A DNA stretch of 64,000 nucleotides from NCBI RefSeq assembly GCF_042666235.1, contig NZ_JBHTFQ010000002.1, positions 1-64,000 on the forward strand. The letters run 5' to 3'. Under the pieces are notes generated by a model. It worked only from the letters and a program-made list of their open reading frames with translations, was not told the origin of the DNA and did no database searches. Below, piece after piece: positions 42,833 through 49,495 of the stretch. How positions within the stretch are numbered: position 1 is the stretch's first letter; each line of letters starts with the position of its first letter. This DNA is from Halodurantibacterium daqingensis (GTDB lineage: Bacteria; Pseudomonadota; Alphaproteobacteria; Rhodobacterales; Rhodobacteraceae). Position numbers and translations under genes: made by a program.

Positions 42833-43556
42833 AACGGCGGCAACCCGGGAGGAGGGCGCCGCCGTTCCGACAACGAGGGCCCCAGGGAGGAGGAGGGGGC
42901 CTTCGAACTGATCGGGGCCATCATTCGGCCCGAATTCCAGGTGCGGTGACCTCCAGGGAGGAGGAGGGAGGCCACCGCCTGATTTGCGTGACCCCAGGGA
43001 GGAGGAGGGGGCCGTCGCAACCGTTTTGGGCCATTCGGCCCGAATTCCAGGTGCGGTGACCTCCAGGGAGGAGGAGGGAGGCCACCGCCTGATTTGCGTG
43101 GCCCCAGGGAGGAGGAGGGGGCCGTCGAACTGATCGGGGCCATCATGCGGCCCGAATTCCAGGTGCGGTGACCTCCAGGGAGGAGGAGGGAGGCCACCGC
43201 CTGATTTGCGTGGCCCCAGGGAGGAGGAGGGGGCCGTCGCAACCGTTTTGGGCCATGCGGCCCGAATTCCAGGTGCGGTGACCTCCAGGGAGGAGGAGGG
43301 AGGCCACCGCCTGATTTGCGTGACCCCAGGGAGGAGGAGGGGGTCGTCGCAACCGTTTTGGGCCATTCGGCCCGAATTCCAGGTGCGGTGACCTCCAGGG
43401 AGGAGGAGGGAGGCCACCGCCTGATTTGCGTGGCCCCAGGGAGGAGGAGGGGGCCGTCGCAACCGTTTTGGGCCATTCGGCCCGAATAAAAGACGGCGAC
43501 ACAGGGAGGAGCTCGCATCGCCGTTTAAGTAGAAAACCCTGGGAGGAGTTAGGGTT
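42833..43556 (-). ncRNA. Expanded CcsR-like sRNA array: 14 hairpins with anti-Shine-Dalgarno loops
   Basis: Downstream of the DUF1127 gene, on the same strand, 14 hairpins present CUCCUCCC or CUCCUCCUCCCU in their loops, that is, copies of the 16S anti-SD core. From the gene outward: 43535-43556 (AACCCT/AGGGTT), 43493-43524 (ACGGCGA/TCGCCGT, followed by TTTTATT), then five A/B pairs, an extra B hairpin (42874-42905) and a last one at 42833-42866 (AACGGCGGC/GCCGCCGTT). A hairpins (42945, 43055, 43167, 43277, 43387) have 10-bp stems GGTGGCCTCC/GGAGGTCACC. B hairpins (42990, 43100, 43212, 43322, 43432) have GGCCCC/GGGGCC stems. Repeat spacing is 110, 112, 110 and 110. R. sphaeroides encodes four homologous CcsR sRNAs behind a DUF1127 gene. 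No protein is supported here: the period is not a multiple of three. Confidence 0.85.
42945..43482. repeat. Tandem repeat, five units of ~110 bp
   Basis: Each unit holds an A hairpin, a CTGATTTGCGTG linker, a B hairpin and a second linker with a small GGGCC/GGCCC stem and a GAATTC site. Units start at 42945, 43055, 43167, 43277 and 43387. The second linker exists in two versions: GAACTGATCGGGGCCAT (after B0 and B2) and GCAACCGTTTTGGGCCAT (after B1, B3, B4, B5). Near-identity points to recent duplication by slippage or unequal crossing-over. Confidence 0.9.
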
Positions 43557-43569
43557 CTCTGTAGGAAAC

Positions 43570-43785
43570 CTACTTCTGCATCGCCGCTTCGAGGGCGATC
43601 CGCGTGACCATCGAGCGGTTGATGCCCAGATCATTCAGTTCGCGGGTTGACAGCGCGTTAAGTTCGCGCAGAGTTTGCCGATAGACCCGGCGACGCTCGA
43701 TCGCATCCCGTACCGCGGCAACGAGAGTTGCTGCGCGGTCAAGAATGCTGGCGTGGCCAGCCTGAGTATTATGTGCATAGGCCAT
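43570..43785 (-). CDS. ccaF1: DUF1127 small RNA-binding-type protein (CcaF1-like)
   Basis: A 71-residue basic protein starting MAYAHNTQAGHASILDR and ending with the DUF1127 block LRELNALSTRELNDLGINRSMVTRIALEAA. Length and context match the R. sphaeroides DUF1127 protein CcaF1, described as an RNA-binding protein for sRNA maturation, whose mRNA is the precursor of the CcsR sRNAs. ATG 43785 has ACGGAG upstream; the longer frame to 43947 would include the likely promoter. The first hairpin of the array begins 14 bp past the stop, so gene and sRNAs are almost certainly one transcript. Confidence 0.88.
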   Translation of the reverse strand: MAYAHNTQAGHASILDRAATLVAAVRDAIERRRVYRQTLRELNALSTRELNDLGINRSMVTRIALEAAMQK

Positions 43786-43842
43786 GTTTGGCTCCGTCGT
43801 CTGTATCGTTGCGCTGTGACTGTGTCCTGCGCTGTTAGGGCA

Positions 43843-43870
43843 AACATAACGCAATGCTGCGCGTGCACAA
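43843..43870 (-). promoter_or_regulatory. Putative stress-type promoter of the DUF1127-sRNA unit
   Basis: On the minus strand, TTGTGC (43870-43865) and TATGTT (43848-43843) are 16 bp apart, about 55 bp upstream of the ATG. The R. sphaeroides counterpart is driven by RpoHI/RpoHII; TTG plus TATGTT is compatible with an RpoHII-type element, but sigma-70 cannot be excluded from sequence alone. Confidence 0.35.
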
Positions 43871-44037
43871 TGCGGCAAAGCGTCAATGCTGCCATGCGGC
43901 AAATGCATAACCGACGCTGACCTATTTTCATCACTTGCCCAGGCCATTGCCCGAAGCTTGGGCGAACTTCGGATGAGCCCTTGTCCTTTGCCCGATAAGC
44001 AACAAGCTATGGTCCGAGTCTAGGCAAGGAGAATACG

Positions 44038-45138
44038 ATGACCCCCACGCGCGACATGGTTCTGCAGGCGCTGGAGCAACTGGAACTGCCCGGCGGGGGC
44101 ACGCTTGGATCCCGTGACCTCGTGCGTGCGCTGTCGCTCGAGGATGGCGCGATTCGCTTCGTGATCGAGGCATCTTCGCCTGATGAAGCGCGTGCGCTGT
44201 CTTCGGTGCGGGCCGCGGCGGAGCAGATCCTGCGGGGGCTTCCGGGGGTGCGGTCGGTCTCGGCGGTGCTTACGGCCCATGCCCCGGGTGGTGCTCAGGC
44301 CCGGCCTGCGCAAGCCGCGCCGGCGGGCGAACCACCGGCACTCAAGATCGGGCGGCACCCTACGGGGCAGGCGGGGCCGCAGCCGGTCGCAGGCGTGAAG
44401 CGCATCCTGGCCATTGCCTCGGGCAAGGGCGGCGTGGGCAAATCGACCGTTTCAAGCAATCTCGCGGTGGCGCTTGCCCGGCAAGGGCGGCGCGTCGGGC
44501 TTCTGGATGCCGATATCTATGGACCTTCGCAGCCGCGGATGATGGGGGTGAACAAGCGTCCCGCCTCGCCCGATGGCAAGACGATCATCCCCTTGCAGGC
44601 GCATGGCGTGACCATGATGTCGATCGGCTTGATGCTGAAGGAGGACGAGGCCGTGATCTGGCGCGGACCGATGCTGATGGGGGCGCTGCAGCAGATGCTC
44701 GGGCAGGTGGCCTGGGGGGAACTGGACGTTCTTGTTGTTGATCTGCCGCCGGGAACCGGCGATGTGCAGTTGACGCTGTGCCAGCGCACCAGTCTGAGCG
44801 GCGCGATCGTCGTCTCGACGCCGCAGGATGTGGCGCTTCTGGATGCGCGGAAGGCGCTGAAGATGTTCGAGACGCTCAAGACGCCGGTTCTGGGGCTGAT
44901 CGAGAACATGTCCACCTATATCTGCCCCAACTGCGGGCACGAGGCGCATATCTTCGGGCATGGCGGTGTCGAGGAAGAGGCGCGCAAGCTTGGGCTTCCG
45001 TTTCTTGGAGCCATCCCGCTCAGCCTTGATGTCCGCCTTGCAGGCGATGCGGGCACGCCGGTGGCGGCGGGTGATGGGCCGATCGCCGACGCCTATGGCG
45101 CCTTGGCGGCGCGGCTTGTGCAGGGTGGCATGGCCTGA
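44038..45138 (+). CDS. mrp: Mrp/NBP35-type iron-sulfur cluster carrier ATPase
   Basis: A 366-residue Mrp (ApbC). Residues 1-90 are a DUF59/MIP18-like domain (MVLQALEQLELP to GVRSVSAVLTAH). An Ala/Pro-rich linker follows, then the deviant-Walker ATPase with SGKGGVGKSTVSSNL (about 125-139), LLDADIYGPSQP and VVDLPPGTGDVQLTL. The C-terminal CPNCG holds the two cysteines that bridge a labile [4Fe-4S] cluster between subunits. It delivers Fe-S clusters to apoproteins. AAGGAGAA precedes the ATG. A GC-rich hairpin at 45204-45223 follows, before the long dcw leader. Confidence 0.95.
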   Translation: MTPTRDMVLQALEQLELPGGGTLGSRDLVRALSLEDGAIRFVIEASSPDEARALSSVRAAAEQILRGLPGVRSVSAVLTAHAPGGAQARPAQAAPAGEPPALKIGRHPTGQAGPQPVAGVKRILAIASGKGGVGKSTVSSNLAVALARQGRRVGLLDADIYGPSQPRMMGVNKRPASPDGKTIIPLQAHGVTMMSIGLMLKEDEAVIWRGPMLMGALQQMLGQVAWGELDVLVVDLPPGTGDVQLTLCQRTSLSGAIVVSTPQDVALLDARKALKMFETLKTPVLGLIENMSTYICPNCGHEAHIFGHGGVEEEARKLGLPFLGAIPLSLDVRLAGDAGTPVAAGDGPIADAYGALAARLVQGGMA

Positions 45139-45203
45139 GCGGCGGCGGCACACAGTCCGACCGTCCCCCGCGGACAGGATCCGGGAATTCATGGGAACGA
45201 CAG

Positions 45204-45223
45204 GGGCCGCCGGTGGGCGGCCC
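45204..45223 (+). terminator. Hairpin after mrp
   Basis: GGGCCGCC and GGCGGCCC around a GGTG loop, 66 bp past the mrp stop codon. No T-tract follows, so strength is uncertain. Confidence 0.45.
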
Positions 45224-45751
45224 TCGGCATCTTGCGAGATGGCTCTGGCGCGGTTCCGGCATCCGAATCACAAAATCGTTTTCAGCCCGTGATTCTGGGC
45301 CGCCTGGGCGGGGATGGCGGCATCCGAGCACGGGAAGAGCAGCCAGACTGTAGCCGATCTGCATCAGTCCGTCGCCAAGGGACCATCATTCGGTGGGATT
45401 TTACGGTATTTTTCTCAACGTGGCGCAAGAGACACATCTGGTGTTCGCGGCTGCGGCGACCACAATGTGTGGCCCTAAGATCCCCTTCTGTTCCAGAAGT
45501 TGATCTTCTTCTACAGACTCATGGGCCGCGCTTTCCCGAAAATAACCGTTGCCTCCCATGAAATCCCATGGCATCTCGATGTCAGACGGTGAACGGGTCT
45601 CAAGGGGCGGAAAAAAGAACCCCAAGGCGACCAGAGCAGGTTTCATACAGGCACCCGCTTCATCATCACAACGAGAAGATCCGGCGCGCGCGAGCAGCAT
45701 CCCCCCAAGGTGGCAAGCGTAGCTGGGCAACCCCGACAAACGGGACGAGGG

Positions 45752-45797
45752 CGGCGGATCGGGCAGTGGCAGCAGCCCGGTCCGCCGTTTCGTTTCA
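45752..45797 (+). terminator. Attenuator-like terminator in the dcw leader
   Basis: CGGCGGATCGGGC (45752-45764) pairs with GCCCGGTCCGCCG (45775-45787), 13 bp with one T/G wobble-type pair and a 10-nt loop. GTTTCGTTTC follows. It lies about 70 bp before the mraZ start, where it would stop transcription before the operon and release a short leader RNA, as for UpsM. Confidence 0.6.
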
Positions 45798-45864
45798 GGG
45801 GCGCGAGATCGAAAACCGGGATCAACCCGGATCAGAAACGGGACAGTCGAGAGGGCCGCAGGCC

Positions 45865-46368
45865 GTGGCGCAAACGTTCAGAGGCGAGTTCAACCAGAAG
45901 GTTGACACGAAGGGCCGGGTTTCGATCCCCGCGCCCTTTCGGCGCGTTCTGGAGGCTGGCGATCCCGACTGGGCCGAAGGCCAGCGCCCGCGCTTCGTGA
46001 TCGTCTATGGCGATGAGCGGCGCAAGTTTCTTGAATGCTATACCATTTCCGCCATGCGCGAGGTCGAGGCGCAGATTGCCCGGCTTCCGCGCGGCACGCC
46101 GCGCCGTCGTCTGCTGGAGCGCGTGATGATCACCCTGTCGCACACCTGCGAGGTGGATGAGGACGGGCGGATCGTTCTGCCACAGAAGCTGCGCGACAAG
46201 ATCGCCCTCTCGGCCGAGGCCGTCTTTGCCGGCGCCTTGGACACCTTCCAGATCTGGCAACCCGCGGCCTATGAGGCCGATCTCGTGCAGGAGGCGCAGG
46301 CAGAGCTTGAAGCCCTGCCCGAGGGCGCGGACATCCTGTCGCTGCTGGGCGACCTGCCGGGGGCCTGA
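45865..46368 (+). CDS. mraZ: Transcriptional regulator MraZ
   Basis: A 167-residue protein with two AbrB-like MraZ repeats (TFRGEFNQKVDTKGRVSIPAPFR at the N-terminus and SHTCEVDEDGRIVLPQKLRDK near residue 90). In E. coli MraZ binds direct repeats upstream of its own gene and represses dcw. The start is a GTG (VAQTFRG) with a modest GAGAGG site; no ATG is available in a family-like position. The in-frame upstream extension to 45568 is leader, not protein. It is the first gene of the dcw cluster; rsmH starts three bases after its stop. Confidence 0.93.
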   Translation: MAQTFRGEFNQKVDTKGRVSIPAPFRRVLEAGDPDWAEGQRPRFVIVYGDERRKFLECYTISAMREVEAQIARLPRGTPRRRLLERVMITLSHTCEVDEDGRIVLPQKLRDKIALSAEAVFAGALDTFQIWQPAAYEADLVQEAQAELEALPEGADILSLLGDLPGA

Positions 46369-46371
46369 CCC

Positions 46372-47358
46372 ATGGCCGGGCCCGCCCATCCCCCCCATGT
46401 TCCGGTTCTGCTGCGCCCGCTTCTTGACGCGGTGGCACCCGTCCACGGCCTCTGGCTGGACGGAACCTTCGGGGCCGGCGGCTATGCCCGCGGCCTGCTT
46501 GCCGCGGGGGCAGACCGGGTCATCGGCATTGACCGCGATCCCCTGGCGCTCCGGATGGCAGCCGACTGGGCCGATGAGTTCGGCCCCCGCCTGACCCTGG
46601 TTCAGGGCCGGTTCAGCGAGCTGGACCAGCATGCCGATGCGCCGCTTGATGGCGTCGTGCTGGATCTCGGCGTATCCTCGATGCAGCTTGATCAGGCCGA
46701 GCGGGGCTTTTCCTTCGCCAAGGACGGCCCGCTGGACATGCGGATGAGCCAGGACGGCCCAAGCGCGGCCGATCTGGTCAATTCCGCTGCGGAAGGCGAG
46801 CTTGCCGACATTCTTTATCATTTCGGCGAGGAACGTGCCTCGCGCCGGATCGCGCGGGCCATTGTGGCTGCACGGGCGGAAAAGCCGCTCGAGACGACGC
46901 TGGAACTGGCGCGGATCGTCGAAAAATGTCTTCCCCGCCCCAAGCCGGGCCAGAGCCATCCGGCGACCCGCAGCTTTCAGGCCATTCGCATCGCGGTGAA
47001 TGCCGAATTCGATGAACTCGTCGCAGGGCTCGAGGCGGCCGAACGGGCACTGAAACCCGGCGGGCGGCTTGCCGTCGTGACGTTTCATTCGCTTGAGGAC
47101 CGGATCGTCAAGCGGTTCCTGCAGCAGCGGTCGGGGCAGGGGGGCAATGCCAACCGCTATGCCCCCGAGCAGGCCGCCGATGCGCCGCGCTTCCGCCTTC
47201 TGACGCGACGCGCCGTCGGTCCGGATGACGAGGAGCTTGCCGAGAACCCGCGCGCACGTTCGGCGCTCTTGCGGGTGGGCGAGCGGACCACGGCCCCGGC
47301 GGGGCGCGCGGACCGCCGCGCCCTGGGTTTGCCGCGGCTAGTGACGGGAGGTGCTTGA
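46372..47358 (+). CDS. rsmH: 16S rRNA (cytosine(1402)-N(4))-methyltransferase
   Basis: A 328-residue RsmH (MraW), a SAM-dependent enzyme that methylates N4 of C1402 in the 16S rRNA decoding centre. Motifs are HVPVLLRPLLDAV, the SAM loop GTFGAGGYARGLL, VLDLGVSSMQLDQAERGFSF and KPGGRLAVVTFHSLEDR-type C-terminal blocks (sequence at about 225-245). It starts three bases after mraZ and overlaps ftsL by one base, so translation is coupled. Length is typical. Confidence 0.96.
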   Translation: MAGPAHPPHVPVLLRPLLDAVAPVHGLWLDGTFGAGGYARGLLAAGADRVIGIDRDPLALRMAADWADEFGPRLTLVQGRFSELDQHADAPLDGVVLDLGVSSMQLDQAERGFSFAKDGPLDMRMSQDGPSAADLVNSAAEGELADILYHFGEERASRRIARAIVAARAEKPLETTLELARIVEKCLPRPKPGQSHPATRSFQAIRIAVNAEFDELVAGLEAAERALKPGGRLAVVTFHSLEDRIVKRFLQQRSGQGGNANRYAPEQAADAPRFRLLTRRAVGPDDEELAENPRARSALLRVGERTTAPAGRADRRALGLPRLVTGGA

Positions 47359-47702
47359 TGCGTTCGGTGCTTTACGTCCTGACGGCGCTAGGAGTGATGG
47401 GGCTGGCCTATTGGGCCTATCATGAAAACTATCGCACCCAGCAGGCCCTGCGCGAGATCAGCGCGCTCAACCGCCAGATCCGCGCCCTGAACGAGGCGCT
47501 GAGCGTGCAGCGCGCCGAATGGGCCTATCTGAACCGGCCCGAGCGGCTGCGCGAGCTTGCCGATCTCAACTTTGATCGCCTGGGTCTGCTGCCTCTGACG
47601 CCCGAGCAATTCGGCACCGTCGAGGGCGTGGCCTTTCCCCTTCCGCCCGACATCGTGATCGAGCCTGACGAGATGTCCAACGAGTTGGAGAGCGAGATAT
47701 GA
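47358..47702 (+). CDS. ftsL: Cell division protein FtsL
   Basis: A 114-residue bitopic protein: an N-terminal membrane helix (about 3-20; VLYVLTALGVMGLAYWAY) and a periplasmic leucine-zipper-like coiled coil (RTQQALREISALNRQIRALNEAL), then the conserved ...LNRPERLRELADLNFDRLGL segment. FtsL with FtsB and FtsQ activates FtsW/FtsI at the septum. I take ATG 47358 over TTG 47355; GGGAGG lies upstream. It sits between rsmH and ftsI as in all proteobacteria. Confidence 0.9.
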   Translation: MRSVLYVLTALGVMGLAYWAYHENYRTQQALREISALNRQIRALNEALSVQRAEWAYLNRPERLRELADLNFDRLGLLPLTPEQFGTVEGVAFPLPPDIVIEPDEMSNELESEI

Positions 47703-49483
47703 TCCGCACGCCCCTGCGCCCGCTGGCCCGCATTCTTCTTGCCCGTCAACGCGGCGAGAATCCCGATGCGATCGAACGCGAGAACCTCCGCCTGCGGCAC
47801 GAGGCGCTGCGCGACAAGGCCCGCCTCCGGGCGGAAAGCCGGCTTTTGCTGCTCGGCGTCTGTTTCTTCTTTGCCTTTGCCGTGATCGGCGGCCGGATGG
47901 GGCTGATGGCGGCGTCCGAACCGCAAGAACCGCGCGCGGCGTCGTCCGGGGCCGATATCGTGGCGCAGCGCGCCGATATCGTTGACCGGAACGGCCGGAT
48001 CCTGGCCACCAATCTCATCACCCATTCGCTTTATGCCCAGCCGCATCAGATGGTGGATCCGGCCCGCGCGGCGATGCGCCTGGCCGAACTGTTTCCCGAC
48101 CTGAACCGCGACACCCTGCTGCGCCAGTTCACCGATCCCGAACGTCGCTTCGTCTGGGTCAAGCGGCGCCTTTCGCCCGAACAGATGCAAGCGGTGCACG
48201 ATATCGGCGATCCGGGGCTGCTGTTCGGCCCGCGGGAAATGCGGCTTTATCCGAACGGCCGGCTGGCCGCGCATATCCTTGGCGGGGCGGGCTTTGGCCG
48301 CGAGGGTGTGCATTCGGCCGAAGTGATCGGCGTTGCGGGAATCGAGCGGCAATTCGATGACTACCTGCGCGATCCCAACAATGCCGCCAACCCGCTGGAG
48401 CTTTCGATCGATCTGACGGTGCAGGCCGCCGCGCGCGAGGTGCTGGACGGCGGCATGCGGTTGATGAATGCCAAGGGCGCAACCTCGATCCTGATGGATG
48501 TGCGCACGGGCGAGGTGGTGTCGATGGTGTCGTTGCCCGATTTTGACCCCAACACGCGGCCGCAGCCCCTTGTCGAGGGCGATCCCTCGGACAGCCCGCT
48601 GTTCAACCGCGCAGTGCAGGGGGTTTATGAACTCGGCTCCACCTTCAAGGTGTTTGCCACGGCGCAGGCGATTGACGAGGGCCTGATCAGCGCCTCTACC
48701 CGCATCGATACGCGCGGCCCGATGACCTGGGGGCGCTTCCGTATCCGCGATTTTCGCAACTATGGCCCCGAATTGAGCGTCACTGACGTGATGGTCAAAA
48801 GCTCCAACATCGGCACGGCGCGTATCGCGATGATGCTGGGTGGCAAGCGCCAGCAGGAGTTTCTGCGCCGGCTTGGTTTTCTTGACCCCCTGGGCGTCGA
48901 ACTCAGCGAGGCGCCCGGCGCCCGGCCGCTTCTGCCCCGCCAGTGGTCCGACATATCGACCATGACGATTTCCTATGGCCACGGGCTGTCCGCAAGCCCG
49001 CTGCACCTTGCCGCCGGCTATGCCGCAATGGTCAATGGCGGCACGCTGGTCCGCCCGACGCTGCTGCGCCAGGATCAGCCGCAACAGGGCGAACGGGTGA
49101 TCTCCGAACAGACATCGGCCATCATGCGCGACATGCTGCGCCAGGTGGTGACACGCGGCACGGCGAGCTTTGGCGACGTGCCCGGCTATGCCGTGGGTGG
49201 CAAGACCGGTTCGGCCGATAAGCCCCGTCCCGAAGGCGGGTATTACAAGGATCGGGTGATGGCGACCTTCGCGGCCTTCTTTCCGGCGCATGATCCCCGC
49301 TATGTGCTGATCCTGACGCTGGATGAGGGCGTCGAAACCTCGGGGCCCGAGCCGCGGCGGACGGCGGGCTGGACGGCTGTGCCCGTGGCGGCCGAGATGA
49401 TCCGCCGCACGGCACCGCTTCTGGGCTTGCGGCCGACCATTGAACCCGTCGCACCTGATGGGATAACACTCGTCCGCAACTGA
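47699..49483 (+). CDS. ftsI: Peptidoglycan transpeptidase FtsI (PBP3)
   Basis: A 594-residue class B penicillin-binding protein that cross-links septal peptidoglycan. One membrane helix (about 50-70, LLLLGVCFFFAFAVIGG), a dimerisation domain, then the transpeptidase with SxxK (Ser314 in GSTFK), SSN (368-370) and KTG (502-504). The ATG overlaps the ftsL stop by four bases. The N-terminus before the helix is longer and more basic than in E. coli, normal for alphaproteobacteria. Confidence 0.95.
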   Translation: MIRTPLRPLARILLARQRGENPDAIERENLRLRHEALRDKARLRAESRLLLLGVCFFFAFAVIGGRMGLMAASEPQEPRAASSGADIVAQRADIVDRNGRILATNLITHSLYAQPHQMVDPARAAMRLAELFPDLNRDTLLRQFTDPERRFVWVKRRLSPEQMQAVHDIGDPGLLFGPREMRLYPNGRLAAHILGGAGFGREGVHSAEVIGVAGIERQFDDYLRDPNNAANPLELSIDLTVQAAAREVLDGGMRLMNAKGATSILMDVRTGEVVSMVSLPDFDPNTRPQPLVEGDPSDSPLFNRAVQGVYELGSTFKVFATAQAIDEGLISASTRIDTRGPMTWGRFRIRDFRNYGPELSVTDVMVKSSNIGTARIAMMLGGKRQQEFLRRLGFLDPLGVELSEAPGARPLLPRQWSDISTMTISYGHGLSASPLHLAAGYAAMVNGGTLVRPTLLRQDQPQQGERVISEQTSAIMRDMLRQVVTRGTASFGDVPGYAVGGKTGSADKPRPEGGYYKDRVMATFAAFFPAHDPRYVLILTLDEGVETSGPEPRRTAGWTAVPVAAEMIRRTAPLLGLRPTIEPVAPDGITLVRN

Positions 49484-49495
49484 AAGGCGGGCAAG

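Larger units (their letters stand above)
45139..45864 (+). other. 726-nt gene-free leader upstream of mraZ (UpsM-like candidate)
   Basis: The stretch between mrp and mraZ has no supportable gene. Contents seen: a hairpin at 45204-45223 (GGGCCGCC/GGCGGCCC) that may end mrp; GAATCAC/GTGATTC paired arms near 45263-45292; an A/T-rich segment with TTTTACGGTATTTTTCTC around 45400; small stems such as CTTCTG/CAGAAG near 45485-45500 and GGGG/CCCC near 45604-45624; and the attenuator-like hairpin at 45752-45787. In R. sphaeroides the dcw cluster is preceded by an unusually long 5' leader that yields the abundant sRNA UpsM by premature termination. The layout here agrees, but homology was not tested. 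Confidence 0.5.

Noticed and set aside
42945..43482. CRISPR array
   Set aside because: Units are long (~110 bp) and nearly identical throughout, with no unique spacers and no cas genes nearby.
42604..43518. Long open frames (over 250 codons) across the hairpin array on the minus strand
   Set aside because: The translations repeat Pro/Ser-rich blocks that change frame with each 110-bp unit; there is no start site or family match, and stem covariation shows the sequence works as RNA.
45568..45864. N-terminal extension of mraZ into the leader
   Set aside because: MraZ homologues begin at the TFRGEF block; the extension contains the terminator-like hairpin and no family sequence.
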